Counted from the stretch's first letter, positions 1-12,149 are shown. The stretch: DNA of 64,000 nucleotides from Persicaria tinctoria (GCA_037127255.1 JBANSL010000009.1:31375475-31439474), one strand, 5' to 3'. Notes: generated by a model from the sequence alone, not told the origin. Numbers and translations are program-made.

Positions 1-410
1 CAGCGAGCGCGGACATCCGCTCCGCGCGCTCGCCCTCGCTCTCGCGCTCTCTAGCGCATCTCCCCGCATCCCAGACGCGGCCGCGTCGTCCCCAGCGCGC
101 CCGCGTCAGTTCCAGTCGCTGATCCCTTCGCTCCCAGCGAGAAAGCCGCGCGCTCCACCTGCTCGCACACCCTAAGGCCGAAGTGCATGTGTGCCCGACG
201 TCCGCGCAACCCAGTCCCTCGCTTCTCGCCTCTGTCGCTATTTCTCTGTTTTCAGTTGCTGAAATATTCCAAGTATAATTCTGTCGCTATTCCAGAATTT
301 TAATTAGTTGTTTGAATTGTTCCAAATCAGGAGATATCAAAGAGCATTGCAAGATCGGAGCAAATATACGGCGTGGTTCTTGATCTGAAGCCCACAGGCG
401 AAGGATCGGG
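1..410 (+). mobile_element. LTR-retrotransposon fragment, copy of the 60720-61017 repeat
   Basis: The GC-rich start and the stretch from about 210 to 405 closely match 60820-61016. Shared landmarks include two TGTCGCTATT-type blocks, CAGGAGATATCAAAGAGC and GGCGTGGTTCTTGATCT. The two copies diverge right after GCCCACAGGCGAAGG, so a boundary or rearrangement lies there. At 59820-61017 the same sequence sits downstream of a gypsy-type polyprotein tail, so I read this as LTR/leader sequence of that family. No coding potential is supported here, and the left end lies outside the window. Confidence 0.5.
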
Positions 411-480
411 TATCCCAAACGTATCACTAATAGGCTAAATTATGATTTTTATGCTAAAATAGAAGAACCTAATCGACTTA

Positions 481-1113
481 AAGCATATTGGAATAAAATT
501 TTAAAATTCAATTAGCTCATGATTCACAAACAATTTGACAATGCTATAAACATGAAATTAGCTCCAAATCAACCCAACAACACAACCATAGCATCAATTT
601 CAGTCAATTTGGCCGTTGGCAAAAAACCCCAAATTCTAAAGTAAATCGCAATATAAAATTCCAAACTTCAATTAGATCATGATCCGTAAACAATTTGACA
701 ATGCTATGAACATGAAATTAGCTCCAAATCAACCCAACAACACAACCATATCACCAATTTAAGTCAATTTTGCTTTTGGCAAAAAGCCCCAAATGCTAGA
801 ACATATCGCAATATAAAATTCTAAAATTCAATTAGCTCGTGATCCATAAACAATTTGACAATGATATGAACATGAAATTATCTCAAAACCAACCCAACAC
901 CACAACCATATCATCAATTTCAATCAATTTGGCTTTTGGAAAAAGCCCCAAATTCTAAAACATATCGCAACCTAAAATTCTAAAATTCAATTAGCTCATG
1001 ATCCATAAACAATTTGACAATGATATGAACATGAAATTAGTTCAAAATCAACCCAACAACACAACCATATCATCAATTTCAATCAATTTGGCTTTTATCA
1101 AAAAGCCCCAAAT
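481..1113. repeat. Tandem repeat, about 160-bp unit, four copies
   Basis: The landmark ATTAG(C/A)TC(A/G)TGAT recurs at 511, 671, 831 and 990, giving a period of about 160 bp. Each unit also holds CAATTTGACAATG, CATGAAATTA, CAACCCAACA and AAAAAGCCCCAAAT. Units differ by scattered substitutions, so the array is not recent. It begins soon after the LTR-like fragment, and such arrays are common in the untranslated parts of plant LTR retrotransposons. That placement is an inference. Confidence 0.85.
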
Positions 1114-1683
1114 TTCGCTCCTAAACCAAACCCTAGGTTTTAAATCTCAACCTAAATCATTCAAACAATCCAAATAACTGTAATAAACAAGTTTAGAGTT
1201 AGAAATCATACCAAATTCGAGTGGAAACATGGAGAAAAATCGGGATTTCGAAGGTTTTCGGAGCCAAATAGAACCGATTAGCGCTGTTGGGGAAGATGGC
1301 TCGGTGTGGGCTCGGCTGGGCACGAACCAAGGGGGTTCCGGGCTCGGGGGGTGCGCCTGAGGGAGGGGGTTCGAGCTGGCCGGGGCTGGTGGCCGGAGGT
1401 GGCTCGTGGGTGGCGAGGGAGGCCGACAACCGAAGCCACTGGTGGCTCGACGGTGCTGTGAGAGGTGGGCGCGTCTGGGCGCGTCTGGGCTCGAACCAGG
1501 CCGGTCCAGGGCTCGGGGGTTGCGCACCGGGGTGGGCTCGAGGGCGGCTGGTCGCTGGTGGCCGGAGGTGGCTCGAGGTGGGTGCGGGTGCGGGAGTCCG
1601 AGGGCTCGGGGGTTGTGCGCGTATGTTTGTGTTGATTTGAAAATTTTACACGTTAAGGATATTTTACATTTTAAAGATTCCCT
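1114..1683. other. Unassigned segment with a G-rich core
   Basis: About 1190-1625 is strongly G-rich on the plus strand, with imperfect repeats of GGTGGCCGGAGGTGGCTCG-like blocks at 1390-1405 and 1558-1575. Overlapping reading frames on both strands are proline-, glycine- or arginine-rich and resemble no family I recognise, so I do not call a gene. Confidence 0.4.
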
Positions 1684-1710
1684 ATATATATATATATGTA
1701 TATATATATG

Positions 1711-1756
<46 letters not shown>

Positions 1757-1900
1757 TGTATGTATGTATGTATGTATGTATGTATGTATGTATGTATGTA
1801 TGTATGTATGTATGTATGTATGTATGTATGTATGTATGTATGTATGTATGTATGTATGTATGTATGTATGTATGTATGTATGCATGCATGCATGCATGCA

Positions 1901-1985
<85 letters not shown>

Positions 1986-2044
1986 ATAGATGTATGTATG
2001 TATGTATGTATGTATGTATGTATATGTATGTGTATGTATGTATG

Positions 2045-2077
<33 letters not shown>

Positions 2078-2107
2078 ATATATAGTATGTATGTATGTAT
2101 GTATATG

Positions 2108-2138
<31 letters not shown>

Positions 2139-2140
2139 AT
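1684..2140. repeat. Compound microsatellite (TA)n / (TATG)n / (CATG)n
   Basis: A TA-rich start is followed by about 150 bp of nearly pure TATG at 1728-1880, a short CATG run at 1881-1904, a pure TA run at about 1905-1972, and mixed TATG/TATATG blocks to about 2140. Long open frames here (YVCM- and YIHT-type repeats) are artefacts of tetranucleotides without stops. Confidence 0.97.
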
Positions 2141-3127
2141 CACGCGCACACACATTCAAATAAAACACACACAAAAACAAGTTCTCAATCACGTACAACT
2201 ACATATTTCAATTACAAACTACATCCTCAATCTCATTCAAATCATCATTCTTAATATCAATCCGTAACAATGCATATTCTCATCACTATTTTTCAATCCC
2301 TAATATTATATGTACATATATTCAAAATAAAACATACACATACTTTTAAATGCATACGTACACACCTTAATTACAAAGAGTGTAATGAACTTGAAATCCA
2401 CTTGTGAATAGATGAATCTTGAGAAATTTTTAGGTTAACGAGGGAGTTGAAATTGGGGAGAAGTGGTGGAAGATAGGAGAAGAAGATGGAATGAGAGATT
2501 TTGAAATGGTGGAAGTGGGTATTGCGCTTGACAGTTGAAAAAAAGTAACCTCGGGCGACGAACTTAGCTTTACATAGGTCGCCTAACAAAACAGTAAATA
2601 AATCCTACATAACTACTTTTTTTTATTTCGGCGACTAACTTAGGCCTATCTCGGTCTCCTAGTAGAACAGTAAATAAATACTATAGAACTACCCTTTATT
2701 TAGTCGACGAACCTAGCTCTATTTCGCTCGCATCGGTTCACAGTAATAAATGGGACAATTGGGGGTCAACGTTGGCACTCATTCAAGCGACGAACATACA
2801 AACAATTCTCGCCGCTTGAGAATGGCTTTAACTGTATACATGGGCGAGCTGGAGGGCCTACTTGTTTCCTTTTTCAAGTGAAAAATATAAAATCAATGCC
2901 CGTCGCTTGAAAAGGGCAATAAATGAGCACCTTTTGAGGCGACGTACTAGGGAATGTGAACTGAAGCGACGAACATTGCTGTTTAGCTGGTCACTCAAAT
3001 CCATTCAGGGATGGGTTTCAATCTTTTGAGATTCGGGCGACAATGTTGAGTTATTTCGTCGCTTGATGTCTTTTCAAGCAACGGAGTATTATGCATATGT
3101 AGCCCGAAAGTGCAATCTAGTGTAGTG
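2141..3127. mobile_element. Right end of a CACTA-type transposon remnant
   Basis: The sequence ends at 3127 with TGCAATCTAGTGTAGTG, whose complement starts CACTACACTAGA, a typical plant CACTA terminus. From about 2545 to 3090 a short motif recurs in both orientations (GCGACGAAC, GTCGCTTGA, GCCGCTTGAG), as in CACTA subterminal repeats that bind transposase. I could not find the left terminus or a transposase frame. 2141-2540 is AT-rich with nothing identifiable. The motif differs from that of the CACTA element at 4082-12073, so this is another family. Confidence 0.55.
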
Positions 3128-3411
3128 TATGATACCTTAACTTAGTAAAATAGAGAAGTTGACCATGATAAAAAAAAAAAACCTGGTCATGATCACATAG
3201 CGGAATTAAAGTAAACATGCATGAGAGACAGAGTAATTCAGTGTATGTAAGGGTTAGGGTGGCACTTATTTGTTAAAGGAAGAGTAATTAATGTAACAGA
3301 ATCATAAACTTCACAATAGTGTAAACTAGAAACATAATGGTACGTTTACAACAACAATATCTAGTGAATGAAAAAGGACAGTCGACGGGCTAGGCTACGT
3401 AGCTATGGTAT
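3128..3411 (-). other. Presumed 3' flank/UTR of the ankyrin-PGG gene
   Basis: Single-copy-looking sequence lies between the CACTA remnant and the PGG-domain stop codon. I see no repeat or gene in it. On the minus strand it directly follows the stop at 3412-3414, so it would hold the 3' UTR. No clear AATAAA-type signal could be picked. Confidence 0.35.
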
Positions 3412-3776
3412 TTAACGCTTGCGGAGATACTTAATAAACTTGATAGGCCAGTGAATGAAATGCCCTATTAAGAGCGATCCCATGATTCCTATCCATGAAA
3501 GTACGAAGATACCAGCGACGTCTTCTTCCGAGCTGTTAATATCACTTACCAAATTAAATGATGAGAGTGCATTAGTATATACCATAAGAGCTACAACACC
3601 CCACATTGTGACCATGTTTGAACCCATGAAGAATCGTCTACAAGGCAACCCACTGATAAGCAAAAGGATACTGCTCATCGATAATACGAACCCAATCTTG
3701 TAACACATGAAGAACTTGTCGTAAGTATGCGAGCGCAGTTGAGACATGACGGATGTGCCAGCTTCATGCCAATTTG
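3412..3776 (-). pseudogene. Ankyrin/PGG-domain gene, exon 2 distal part
   Basis: This is the C-terminal half of a PGG domain. In plant ankyrin-repeat membrane proteins of the ITN1/ACD6 type, PGG is a multi-pass membrane module involved in stress and defence signalling. Visible are HEAGTSVMSQL, the segment CYKIGFVLSMSSILLLISG, a second hydrophobic run around VTMWGVVALMVYT, a third around FVLSWIGIMGSLLIG, and a basic tail IKYLRKR before a TAA stop. The frame runs into the copia LTR at 3777. Its missing upstream half is at 17027-17396. Removing the element and one 5-bp flank restores the frame across SPVSST and WHEAGT. Confidence 0.85.
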
Positions 3777-4033
3777 TGGATATCGAATATATAATCATAG
3801 GTTAATTCATCATATATAACATTGTAATTCTTCCTTTCTATTAAGCCCAATTTGGTAATTTTGGCCTTAACCTCTTATGCAGCTAGTGGTGCATAAGTGT
3901 GTGATTTGAGCGCCAAAATCAGGTGGAGTTTTCAGTTGTAACCGAACAAAATTTTAGAGCTCAATGGAAGCTCTTGTTGGTTAAGATCTCTATTGCTTAA
4001 TTGTTCCAATTTCTACTGTTTTTCTATTGTTCA
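3777..4033 (+). repeat. 5' LTR of the copia element
   Basis: It begins TGGATATCGAATATAT, ends TATTGTTCA, is 257 bp long and aligns throughout with 16767-17026. A primer site follows after 2 bp. Confidence 0.92.
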
Positions 4034-4035
4034 AA

Positions 4036-4047
4036 TGGTACCAGAGC
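4036..4047 (+). other. Primer-binding site, initiator tRNA-Met type
   Basis: TGGTACCAGAGC lies 2 bp after the 5' LTR and differs by one base from the usual plant TGGTATCAGAGC, complementary to the 3' end of initiator tRNA-Met. Confidence 0.85.
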
Positions 4048-4081
4048 TTGTTCGATCTAGTTCTTGAATGTTTGGTTGGTG

Positions 4082-4700
4082 CACTACCAGAAAACGCGTC
4101 TATACTCTCGAATTTCACAACGAATACAACCTCGGATATAACCTCAAAAATATGCTACCCTCGAAACTGCCATCGGATTCGCCCTAGAAATAGAATTTGA
4201 GGGCTAGAAGAGCGAGGTTAAATGCGGCCACGAACTTTAGCCTCGAAAATATTGCTTCGAGGGTAAAATAACCCCAAAATACGTTGAAGGGTAATTTCTA
4301 GACTATTAGCCTCGAACTATTTCGTAACTAAATTTAATGCTATTTAGCCTTCAAATTGCCTTGAACTAGAATTTGTGTGTATTTTCGAGGTTATAGCTTT
4401 CGAGGCTAAGTAGTATCGATATATAGCTTCTAAATAAAAGAAGGGTAGGTTTGAGGGTAAAATAGCATCCAATTTAGCTACCGTTTTTTTAAGGGTAGTA
4501 ACGATGCTAAAGGGTGGTGCAACAAATTGAAATGGCCTATTTCATTAAAATTTTTGGAGGTTAAGTTTAGCAATTTCCTTCCTAAATTTGAGGTTAGATT
4601 TATTTAATCATTAAATTTTTTTGACCAAATTCGAGGTTAAATTTACTTGCATCGAATTCTTTTTGTTCTTAAATTTGAGGCTGTATGAAATGAGCGTTTT
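4082..4700. repeat. Left terminal and subterminal repeats of the CACTA element
   Basis: After the CACTACCAGAAAA terminus, short motifs such as CCTCGAA, TCGAGG(G/C)TA and GAGGGTAA recur in both orientations up to about 4690. In En/Spm these subterminal motifs are bound by the TNPA-type protein, so this is the likely cis-acting end. Confidence 0.75.
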
Positions 4701-4995
4701 GCTTTAAATGACAATAATTAACAAACATAAACAAGATATATTATAAAAAAAATCCTAAATTTCATAATAAAGCCATCATAAAATGCTAGTTTAAATGGCC
4801 AACAGTAACTTCATGTGGTTATAATTATCCACAATCTCATAAGTCAAACTCAACTACCTAAAATGACCTATCATAATCCTAACCAACATATATATTCCCA
4901 CCAACTCCCTAAACAAAAGGTGCAAATCGATCCCAAAATATTTGCACATGAATTAATTTACTGGTTAGAGTTTTGCACAAACTTGCACATACTAC

Positions 4996-6440
4996 CTACC
5001 TACAAGAACTAAGAGTTGGAAGTAGATGGTGGTCTTGACCTCCTTGAAGTAGATGAATAATAGTGGATTGAAATTCTTGTTGATTCTTCACAAGATCGGC
5101 AATAGTACTCCGTAGCTCTTTTACCTCTTCTCGATAGGCTTGCTCATGATTTTCATCACGAGCTTGCGAAGATTGGCCTTGGATGGAGGGAGCACTCACC
5201 TTGCCATTGGGAATAAGCGCTCTACCCTCTTCCCCTAATCCATATATTCTCCCATGACTAGGTCCACCACACGCTTCACTCCACAATTGCTTCTCAATTT
5301 CTCTCTCTTGATATTCACATTCAACACCATCTTCTGAAATCGGATCAGTTAGTGGCTGAGTGGCAGCTAGATTTTCATATTTCTCTTATATATTCAACAA
5401 CAAATAGGCAATTCAACACTAGCAACAAACATGTTCATAAATTCAGCAAAGCATAAACAAGTTGTTTGCATCGGCAACATATAACTTAAAGATTCAGCAA
5501 CATCTTCGGAAATAGGCAATTCAACATCTTCTGAAATAGGCAATTCAACACCATAAACAAGTTGTTTGCAGCAAAAGCAAATAGGCAATTCAACAGCATA
5601 AACAAGTTCAAAAATTCAGCAAAAATTCACGAAAGCAATACATGATTTACAATAGCAAATAACTATTTTGTAGCAATAAAAATGTTGTTTTTGCAGCAGT
5701 AGATGAAAAGATTCAAATAACCAAATCAATAAGCATTTTTAGCAACCACAAGTGAGCACTAAACTGATAGTTTCGAAAAGGAAAAAGCCCCCAAGCCATG
5801 AAAAAGCTCAAGTCATTTCATCACTTAAGGGATTTTCATTTTCCATATAACTTAAATCAATAGTATTATTAAGGGAAACTCACCACAATGGCGGCAGGTC
5901 GAGATCCCGTCCAAACCCCATCCTTTGAGAACAACCTATGCACCATATCATAAATCTTTGGCCTCTTCCCTTCCTTCTCCTCCTACAAAAACACAAAAAT
6001 GTAAAAAGAATTTAAAAAAAAAAAGTCAACAGTACATGTTTACAGTAGCTAATATTATGCAATTATGAAATCAAAATGAATAGGCTCATGTAGGAATATA
6101 ATATCACACAAATTTGCAAATAAACTCAAATATAATATAACCTAACAAAAACTATAATATAAACCGGGAAATTAGGATGAAGATCCCTTTTCTTGTTGTT
6201 TAATTAATACAGAAATTGGAATAAAATGTAACAACTAATCAATCAAAGGTTTAAAACCATGAACTCGAAAAAGACATACAGACTATTATTTGTTTTAAAT
6301 TAACAAGCATAAAATGTAACAACTAATCACTCAGTTCATCCTCAAACAAAACATCAGAATAAAAAGACTCAGGTGATCTTACTTCTTTCTTCTTGTCTCG
6401 TCTTCTCCTCACTTCATGAAACGGACCTGGCACAGTGAGA
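4996..6440 (-). pseudogene. CACTA accessory protein remnant (tnpA / Transposase_24-like)
   Basis: The last exon (about 5390 down to 4996) contains ISEDGVECEYQEREIE, then CGGPSHGRIYGLG and a coiled coil (REEVKELRSTIADLVKNQQEF). A glycine-proline block followed by VYGLG-like residues and a coiled coil is typical of plant tnpA-type proteins. An upstream exon at about 5995-5890 reads KRPKIYDMVHRLFSKDGVW and ends at a GT donor. A further short exon may lie at 6440-6390 (FHEVRRRRDKKK). Short direct repeats of GGCAATTCAACA at 5400-5600 lie in the intervening sequence. Exon borders are tentative and the gene looks incomplete. Confidence 0.6.
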
Positions 6441-6779
6441 AAAGAGAGTATGTTTTAAAAAAAATTATACTAATGCAGTAGAAACACTAAAAACCACTGA
6501 TGCAAAATAGATGAAGGCAACATTTAACTATCAATATCATAGGAGAAAATATTCTTAAAACTAGAAGAGAACTCAAGTAAAAATAAGAAAAGCTCAGCCA
6601 ACATGGAAAAGAAATTAAGGTATAATGTGAAAGCCGAAAGCCTGACAACTAATCAAAGGCTTAATTTCCAAGTTCTGTATTAATTGAACAGCAAGAAAAG
6701 GGAAATTAGGATGAAGATCCCTTTATCACACAAATTCACCTTGAGTTCAATGCGAGCGACAAGAAAAGAAGATGTGAGA

Positions 6780-7245
6780 TTACTTACCATGGTGGAAGCG
6801 GCTGAGACTAACGGCGAGACTAGGGAGCAGCGGAGGGAAGCGGCTGAGAGGTCGGAGGGAGCAGCAGAGGGAAGCGGAAGGAGCAGCGGCGAGGGACCTG
6901 TCTTCAAGCCATCTGAGAAGCAAGATCGAAGTGAGAAGCGAGAAGCGAGAGGCGCCTCTCAGGCGAGACTAGGGAGCAGCGGAGGGAAGCGGCTGAGAGG
7001 TCGGAGGGAGCATCGGAGGGAAGCGGCTGAGAAGCGAGATCGAAGAAGCAGCGAAAGCGGAAGGAGCAGATCTAAGCCATCTAAGCCAAGGAGCAACGGA
7101 AGCGGAAGGAGCAGATCTAAGCCATGGTGGAAGCGGAAGGAGCAGCGGCGAGGAACCTGTCTTCAAGCCATCTGAGAAGCGAGATCGAAGTGAGAAGCGA
7201 GAGGCGCCTCTCAGGCGAGAACAAGGAGAGCTGGAGAGGAGTGAA
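6780..7245. repeat. G/A-rich direct repeats inside the CACTA element
   Basis: A block starting GGCGAGACTAGGGAGCAGCG at 6813 recurs at 6962. GGAGCAGATCTAAGCCAT occurs twice near 7063 and 7108. A GAGAGGCGCCTCTC palindrome occurs near 6947 and 7199. The segment lies upstream of the tnpA-like gene on the minus strand and is probably leader or promoter sequence. Open frames in it are R/E/S-rich repeat artefacts. Confidence 0.7.
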
Positions 7246-7455
7246 CAGATCTAGGGTTAGAAAAAGTGAACGGTTCGTTTTATACCACCGCCTACTGCTA
7301 AAAAAAAACCCACACATTTTACCTCCTAAAATTTCATAAACCGGGATATTACATTGATTGAAATTTTGGTGTCCCTCTCATTTTAATTTAAGAGATAAAT
7401 TTATGAAATAAATTTTAATCAAAATAAATTTCAGGAATAAATAAATTGACTTACT

Positions 7456-10400
7456 CTAATCGGATGTATCATCATCATCTTCAACTACATGATCGTCTTC
7501 CACGTACTCTACTTCTCTATCAGACTCGGAAGGAAAATCTTCTTCTTCATTCTCATTTTCGATCTCAAAATTATCATTATCAGTATCTTCACTATATGCT
7601 CCTTCATCTAGTTCACTTGAAACTGATAGATTTGTCGGTAACTGATCAACAGTTGCACCTACAAATTGTTCCCCGATGACCTCAATGCCATCTTGTTGCA
7701 ACGGCTCATCGGGAATTTTCTTCATTGTCCATCTCTCTTCTACCCTGCGTTGAGGCTTTATCTTGCACACAGCTCTCCAATCTGCACGACTACGACTTGC
7801 CCCAGGATAACTTGCATAGGACACTTGAATGCATTGTTAGGCTAGAACAAAAGGCTCATAATTGGTGTACCGTCTTCTCACATTAATCTCTTGCAATCGG
7901 TATTGTGCATGGATGTTTTTCCCTCGAATACTATGGTCATACCATAAACACTTGAATAACACAATCTTCTTGCAGGGAAAACCGGTGAACTCAAATCCCA
8001 AAATTTCTTCAATCATCCCGAAGAAATCTGATTGTGTTTCGCCAACTGAAGCTTGTACACACACACACCACTATTCATGGTTACTTTATCTTTACCACGT
8101 TCTAAGGTTTCATATTTGTAACCATTTATGTAGTATGCAGGCCATGACATCACCTTCCTACTTGGTCCATAAGCTAGACTAAGTATAAGAGGATCAATAG
8201 TATATTGGGGTGCTTTGAAAACCTACAAATTAATCAAATGTAGCATGTATATAAAACTATCTTTATTTCATTTTATAAAAATTATTGGAAAAATATCACA
8301 TCATATTGGGGTATAACGACATATGAGTACTTACATAATCTTTAAACCATTGTAGAAAATGTTTTGAAAGAGCATCTGCACCACATTCTTCTATAAATAG
8401 CCTGCACACATATGAACTTGTATATAAATACTCAATTTAAGCTCAAAATCATATGAATGCACGTCTTTTTGTATTTATAGACTTACTTGACATATGATTC
8501 AACCTCTGGACAATTAAGCAAGATGTATGTATGTGACACATGCAACTCTTTCTCGTCATTCATCCATAAAATACTTTCCTTACCACTTGGGTAACCGGGA
8601 TGATTAAATATCGAAATTTGAGGATAGTCATCATCAATTCTATCATCTTTGCTCCTGATTGGTCTCTTTCTCTTGTATGGATCTTGAGGATCTGGATAAT
8701 GCTTGGTGAAATTCGCCGTCTCCTCTCGCTTATATTCCTCTACTATGCTTCCCTCTACACTTTTCATATTTGAATTCCTCAATTTCTCTTTCAACTTGAA
8801 CAAGGATCTTTCAAACGGATACATCCACCAATAATGGACAAGACCTGCCAATTTACCCTCATATGCTAAATGCACGATGACATGCTCCATGCAATCGAAG
8901 AAAGAAGGTGGAAAGATTCTTGCCAACTGACACAATATGAGAGGTGCATCACGTTCTAAAACCTCAATACGACGCTTCTCTAGTGTGGATGAACATAAAG
9001 CTTGAAAAAACAAGCTCAACTCTGTCAATGGCCCCCATATGCCTAAAGAAGAAGCTCCTTGAACGCTATTGGGATGAGTCTCTGCATAAATACATGACAA
9101 TCATGACTCTTCATCCCAACTAGCCTTCCCTCATCCAAATGGACACATCGACCAATGTTACAGGCATAGCCATCTGGGAATCTCAAACCCTTAAGCCAAT
9201 TTAGCACCTCTGTCTTCTTTTCTCTACTTAAGCTGTACACCGCTTTTGGTTTCAAACCCTTATGATCGTTCTTTACTTGAAGCTCTGGTCGCTTACAATA
9301 TTCCTGAAGGTCATTCCTTGCATTCAAACTGTCCTTTGTCTTCCCTTTGACACCCATGACAATGTTAAACACGTTGTCAAATACATTTTTCTCAATATGC
9401 ATGACATCGAGGTTATCACGAAGAAGAAGATGTCTCCAATAAGGAAGATTCCAGAAAATATTCTGCTTTGTGAATTTGTGAGTACTATTGTAACCATCTA
9501 GATACTGCTTAGGAGATTCAACAACAGTCGGCATGTGTTGAACACGCTCCCATATCTGGTGGCCGGACAAATACGGAGGAGAAGCTCCAGTCTCAACACG
9601 CCCTTTGTAAAAGTTATTCCGATCCTTCCTGAATGGATGGTCTGTTGGCAAGAAGCATCTGTGGCAGTCAAACCATGAAGCCTTTCGTCCATGTTCTAAT
9701 CGAAAGGCTTGTGTGTGCTCCATACAATGAGGACATGCAAAATTTCCAACGGTACTCCACCCAGACAACATCCCATATGCTGGGAAGTCATTCATTGTCC
9801 ATAGAAGAGCAGCATTTTTTAATCCTATTTAACATAATACTTTTAACCAAAACAAAAGACTTTCAACGCGACTATATAGGCTAAGTCATCTGAACATAAA
9901 GCAAAGCTAACCTGACATTTCGAACCTCTGATGCAAAATTTGGAAATGTATTGTCTAAATGTTTCCAAGCCTCTGCGTCAGAAGGGTGGCAAATGAGTCC
10001 TTCTTCGGTTTCGTGCTCAGCATGCCAACGCATGTGTGGGGTTGTGTCCTCCATTGCATATAATCGTTGCAGATGTGGGATCAATGGCAAATATCTAAGC
10101 ACTTTTCGAGGAATAGATTTCCCTTTCCTAGTATGCTGCTGCTTGTACCTGGGACTATTACAGAACTTACAATGTGTAGCATTAAGATCCTCCTTCCAAA
10201 ATAGCATGCATCCTTCGGGACATACATGTATCTTCTTCCCACTCTCATAGTAGCCCGCAGGAAGGCTATGGTCCGATGGTAAGAGTCTACCCACTATCAT
10301 TAGTAAGACCAAAAGTCGTCGTTTGATATGGAATCTCTTCGGCAAGCTCTGTTGTGCTTTCCAACCCCTCTCCCCGACTATTTATATCATTAACAGGGAC

Positions 10401-10832
10401 ATATGAAGTACCAACATCGAACCATTGAGGAGGAACAAAACTAGGCCCAGCTGCATAAAATACCATTCTCTAACAAGGATTCAAATTATAAAATATATCC
10501 ATTCCTACTCCAAAGAAGCTCAAACCATCTATGTCAGATCTAGGCCGATCTTGAGTAAGGGGAGTTTCAATCAAGGGTGATTCTCCATGTGAAATCCATC
10601 GATAATAATTATCAATAAAACCTTTTTTAAAGAGATGAACACGTACCGTCTCAACATCTTTATATTTCCCATTCTTACATGCAGTGCAAGGACACATGAT
10701 CTTCTCTTTATCCATATATTGGTCTTGTGATTTTGCGAAATTGAGGAATTCTTCAACTCCATCGAGAAATTCCTCATTCCAACCACCTCCATCGGGTAAA
10801 TGCCTTATGTACATCCAATCACAGTTACCCAT
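7456..10832 (-). pseudogene. TNP2/tnpD-type CACTA transposase, decayed
   Basis: This encodes the transposase that would cut and move the CACTA element. In order: a transposase-associated domain (10832-10470, WMYIRHLPDG and CPCTACKNGKYKDVETVRVH); the core start (10345-9881, LPAGYYESGKK, RWHAEHETEEGL); the core end (9825-9043, WTMNDFPAYGMLSGWST, HLLLRDNLDVMHIEKNV, HVFMQRLIPIAF); DUF4218 (9050-8483, ILCQLARIFPPSFFDCMEH, WWMYPFERSL); DUF4216 (8215-7740, PAYYINGYKYETLERG); and an acidic tail to 7456. About 100 conserved core residues are missing between 9881 and 9825. There is a frameshift near 9050 and a TAA stop after FVLA at about 7835. Confidence 0.88.
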
Positions 10833-10959
10833 CTACAAATATTAGCAATGACATTATATTACAAAGGGAACAAAATTTGAAGAAATAATTAATATGATGA
10901 TATATGACCCAAAAAGATTATAAGTTTACCCAGGAATATACCCTTGAGAGTACCTTTAA

Positions 10960-12073
10960 AAGAACAATTAGGGGCCATTTAGCATCGCATATAACCTCAA
11001 AATCATAATTTCGTAGCTACATGGCAAGATAAATGTGCAATCTATGGTACCCTCGAAAATACGAACTTGAGGGCCTTAACGAGGGTATTCCTGAGGGTAA
11101 TAAATAATCACACATATGCCCTCGAAAATAAGAACTAGAGGGTATTAACGAGGCTAATCAATAATCAGACTACATTTACCCTCCAAAATAAGAACTCGAG
11201 GCTACTAACGAGAGTAATCAATAATCGTACTATATTTACAAGGGTAATCAAACTACATTTTATATCTATCTTTGGAGGGGTTTCAAACAAAAATACATTT
11301 TTCTCCTTTCATAACATATAACTTTATGAAAATAATAAAATAATTAACAAAATGATAATACATACCGGAAACGAAGATTGAAAACTACAAAGCTCTTGAT
11401 CAAAACAAGAAAAATGAGAATGGGATTTGTAATTTTTGGAAGAATGGGAGAAAGAACATTGTATGAAGAGGAAATAGTGTAAAGGGTTCGGATTTTTTGT
11501 TGTGGTTGGTTGATAAAGTGAAGTAAGTAGTTGGGGCTATTGAATGCGCGCATTAAAAATGACAAATAATTTTACCCTCGAAATGGCCCTCAAATCGAAA
11601 TTCAATTTTTCGAGGTTAAACGCCACCGAATTTACCCTCGAAAATATATTTTAAAGTTATATAGTCATGTTGTTCGCCACCAAAAAATATGGTAACCATT
11701 TAGTATCGAATGTACCCACAAATTAGCCTCATAAATAATTTGAGTGATTATACCCTCGTTTTTACCCTCAAAATAAAATTTGATCATGTATACCCTTGAC
11801 AGTAGCCTCGAGTGTACCATCTATCAAACTCATTGGTAAGATCCCTTTGCCATAGCCTCGTTTTTATTTCGTGCCTAATTTACCCTCGAATTGGCCCTCC
11901 AAATATATATTCGAAAGTATTTAGTATGGAAAAATAGTCTCGTTTTTATTTCAATGGTAATTACACCCGAAATATTTATTCGAGGGTATCTTTGAGGGCA
12001 ATAGCTACAAACGTACCCTCTAAGTATTTCGTTGCCAATAGCTTCGAGGCTATATTGCGCTTTTCTGGTAGTG
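10960..12073. repeat. Right subterminal repeats and terminus of the CACTA element
   Basis: ACCCTCGAAAATA, TCGAGGGTA, GAGGGTATT and similar motifs recur densely in both orientations, mirroring 4082-4700, and end with the inverted terminus at 12073. The stretch 11280-11560 between repeat clusters is AT-rich with no supported gene, though it could hold the transposase leader. Confidence 0.75.
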
Positions 12074-12149
12074 GTGGATTGTGATCTGGAATCGATTGAA
12101 TGTGTACACTCGTTGTCAGATCTAAATTGTTTGTTGTTCGTGATTTCTC

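Larger units (their letters stand above)
4082..12073 (-). mobile_element. CACTA (En/Spm-type) transposon, about 8.0 kb
   Basis: The left terminus CACTACCAGAAAACGCG and the right terminus CGCTTTTCTGGTAGTG are inverted repeats. The element is flanked by a perfect 3-bp duplication, GTG at 4079-4081 and 12074-12076, as expected for CACTA. It interrupts the copia leader between the primer site and gag. Two minus-strand gene remnants lie inside, matching the usual pair: a TNP2/tnpD-type transposase and a tnpA-type accessory protein. Both are broken, so the element is probably immobile by itself. Confidence 0.95.

Noticed and set aside
1130..1145. Telomere-like repeat (AACCCTAGGTTTT)
   Set aside because: Only a single imperfect unit is present, with no array.
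1147..2267. Several long overlapping frames rich in YVCM, YIHT or proline/glycine
   Set aside because: They are produced by TATG/TA microsatellites and a G-rich segment, and match no protein family.
6684..7175. R/E-rich 163-codon frame in the CACTA element
   Set aside because: It is the plus-strand reading of G/A-rich direct repeats upstream of the minus-strand tnpA-like gene.
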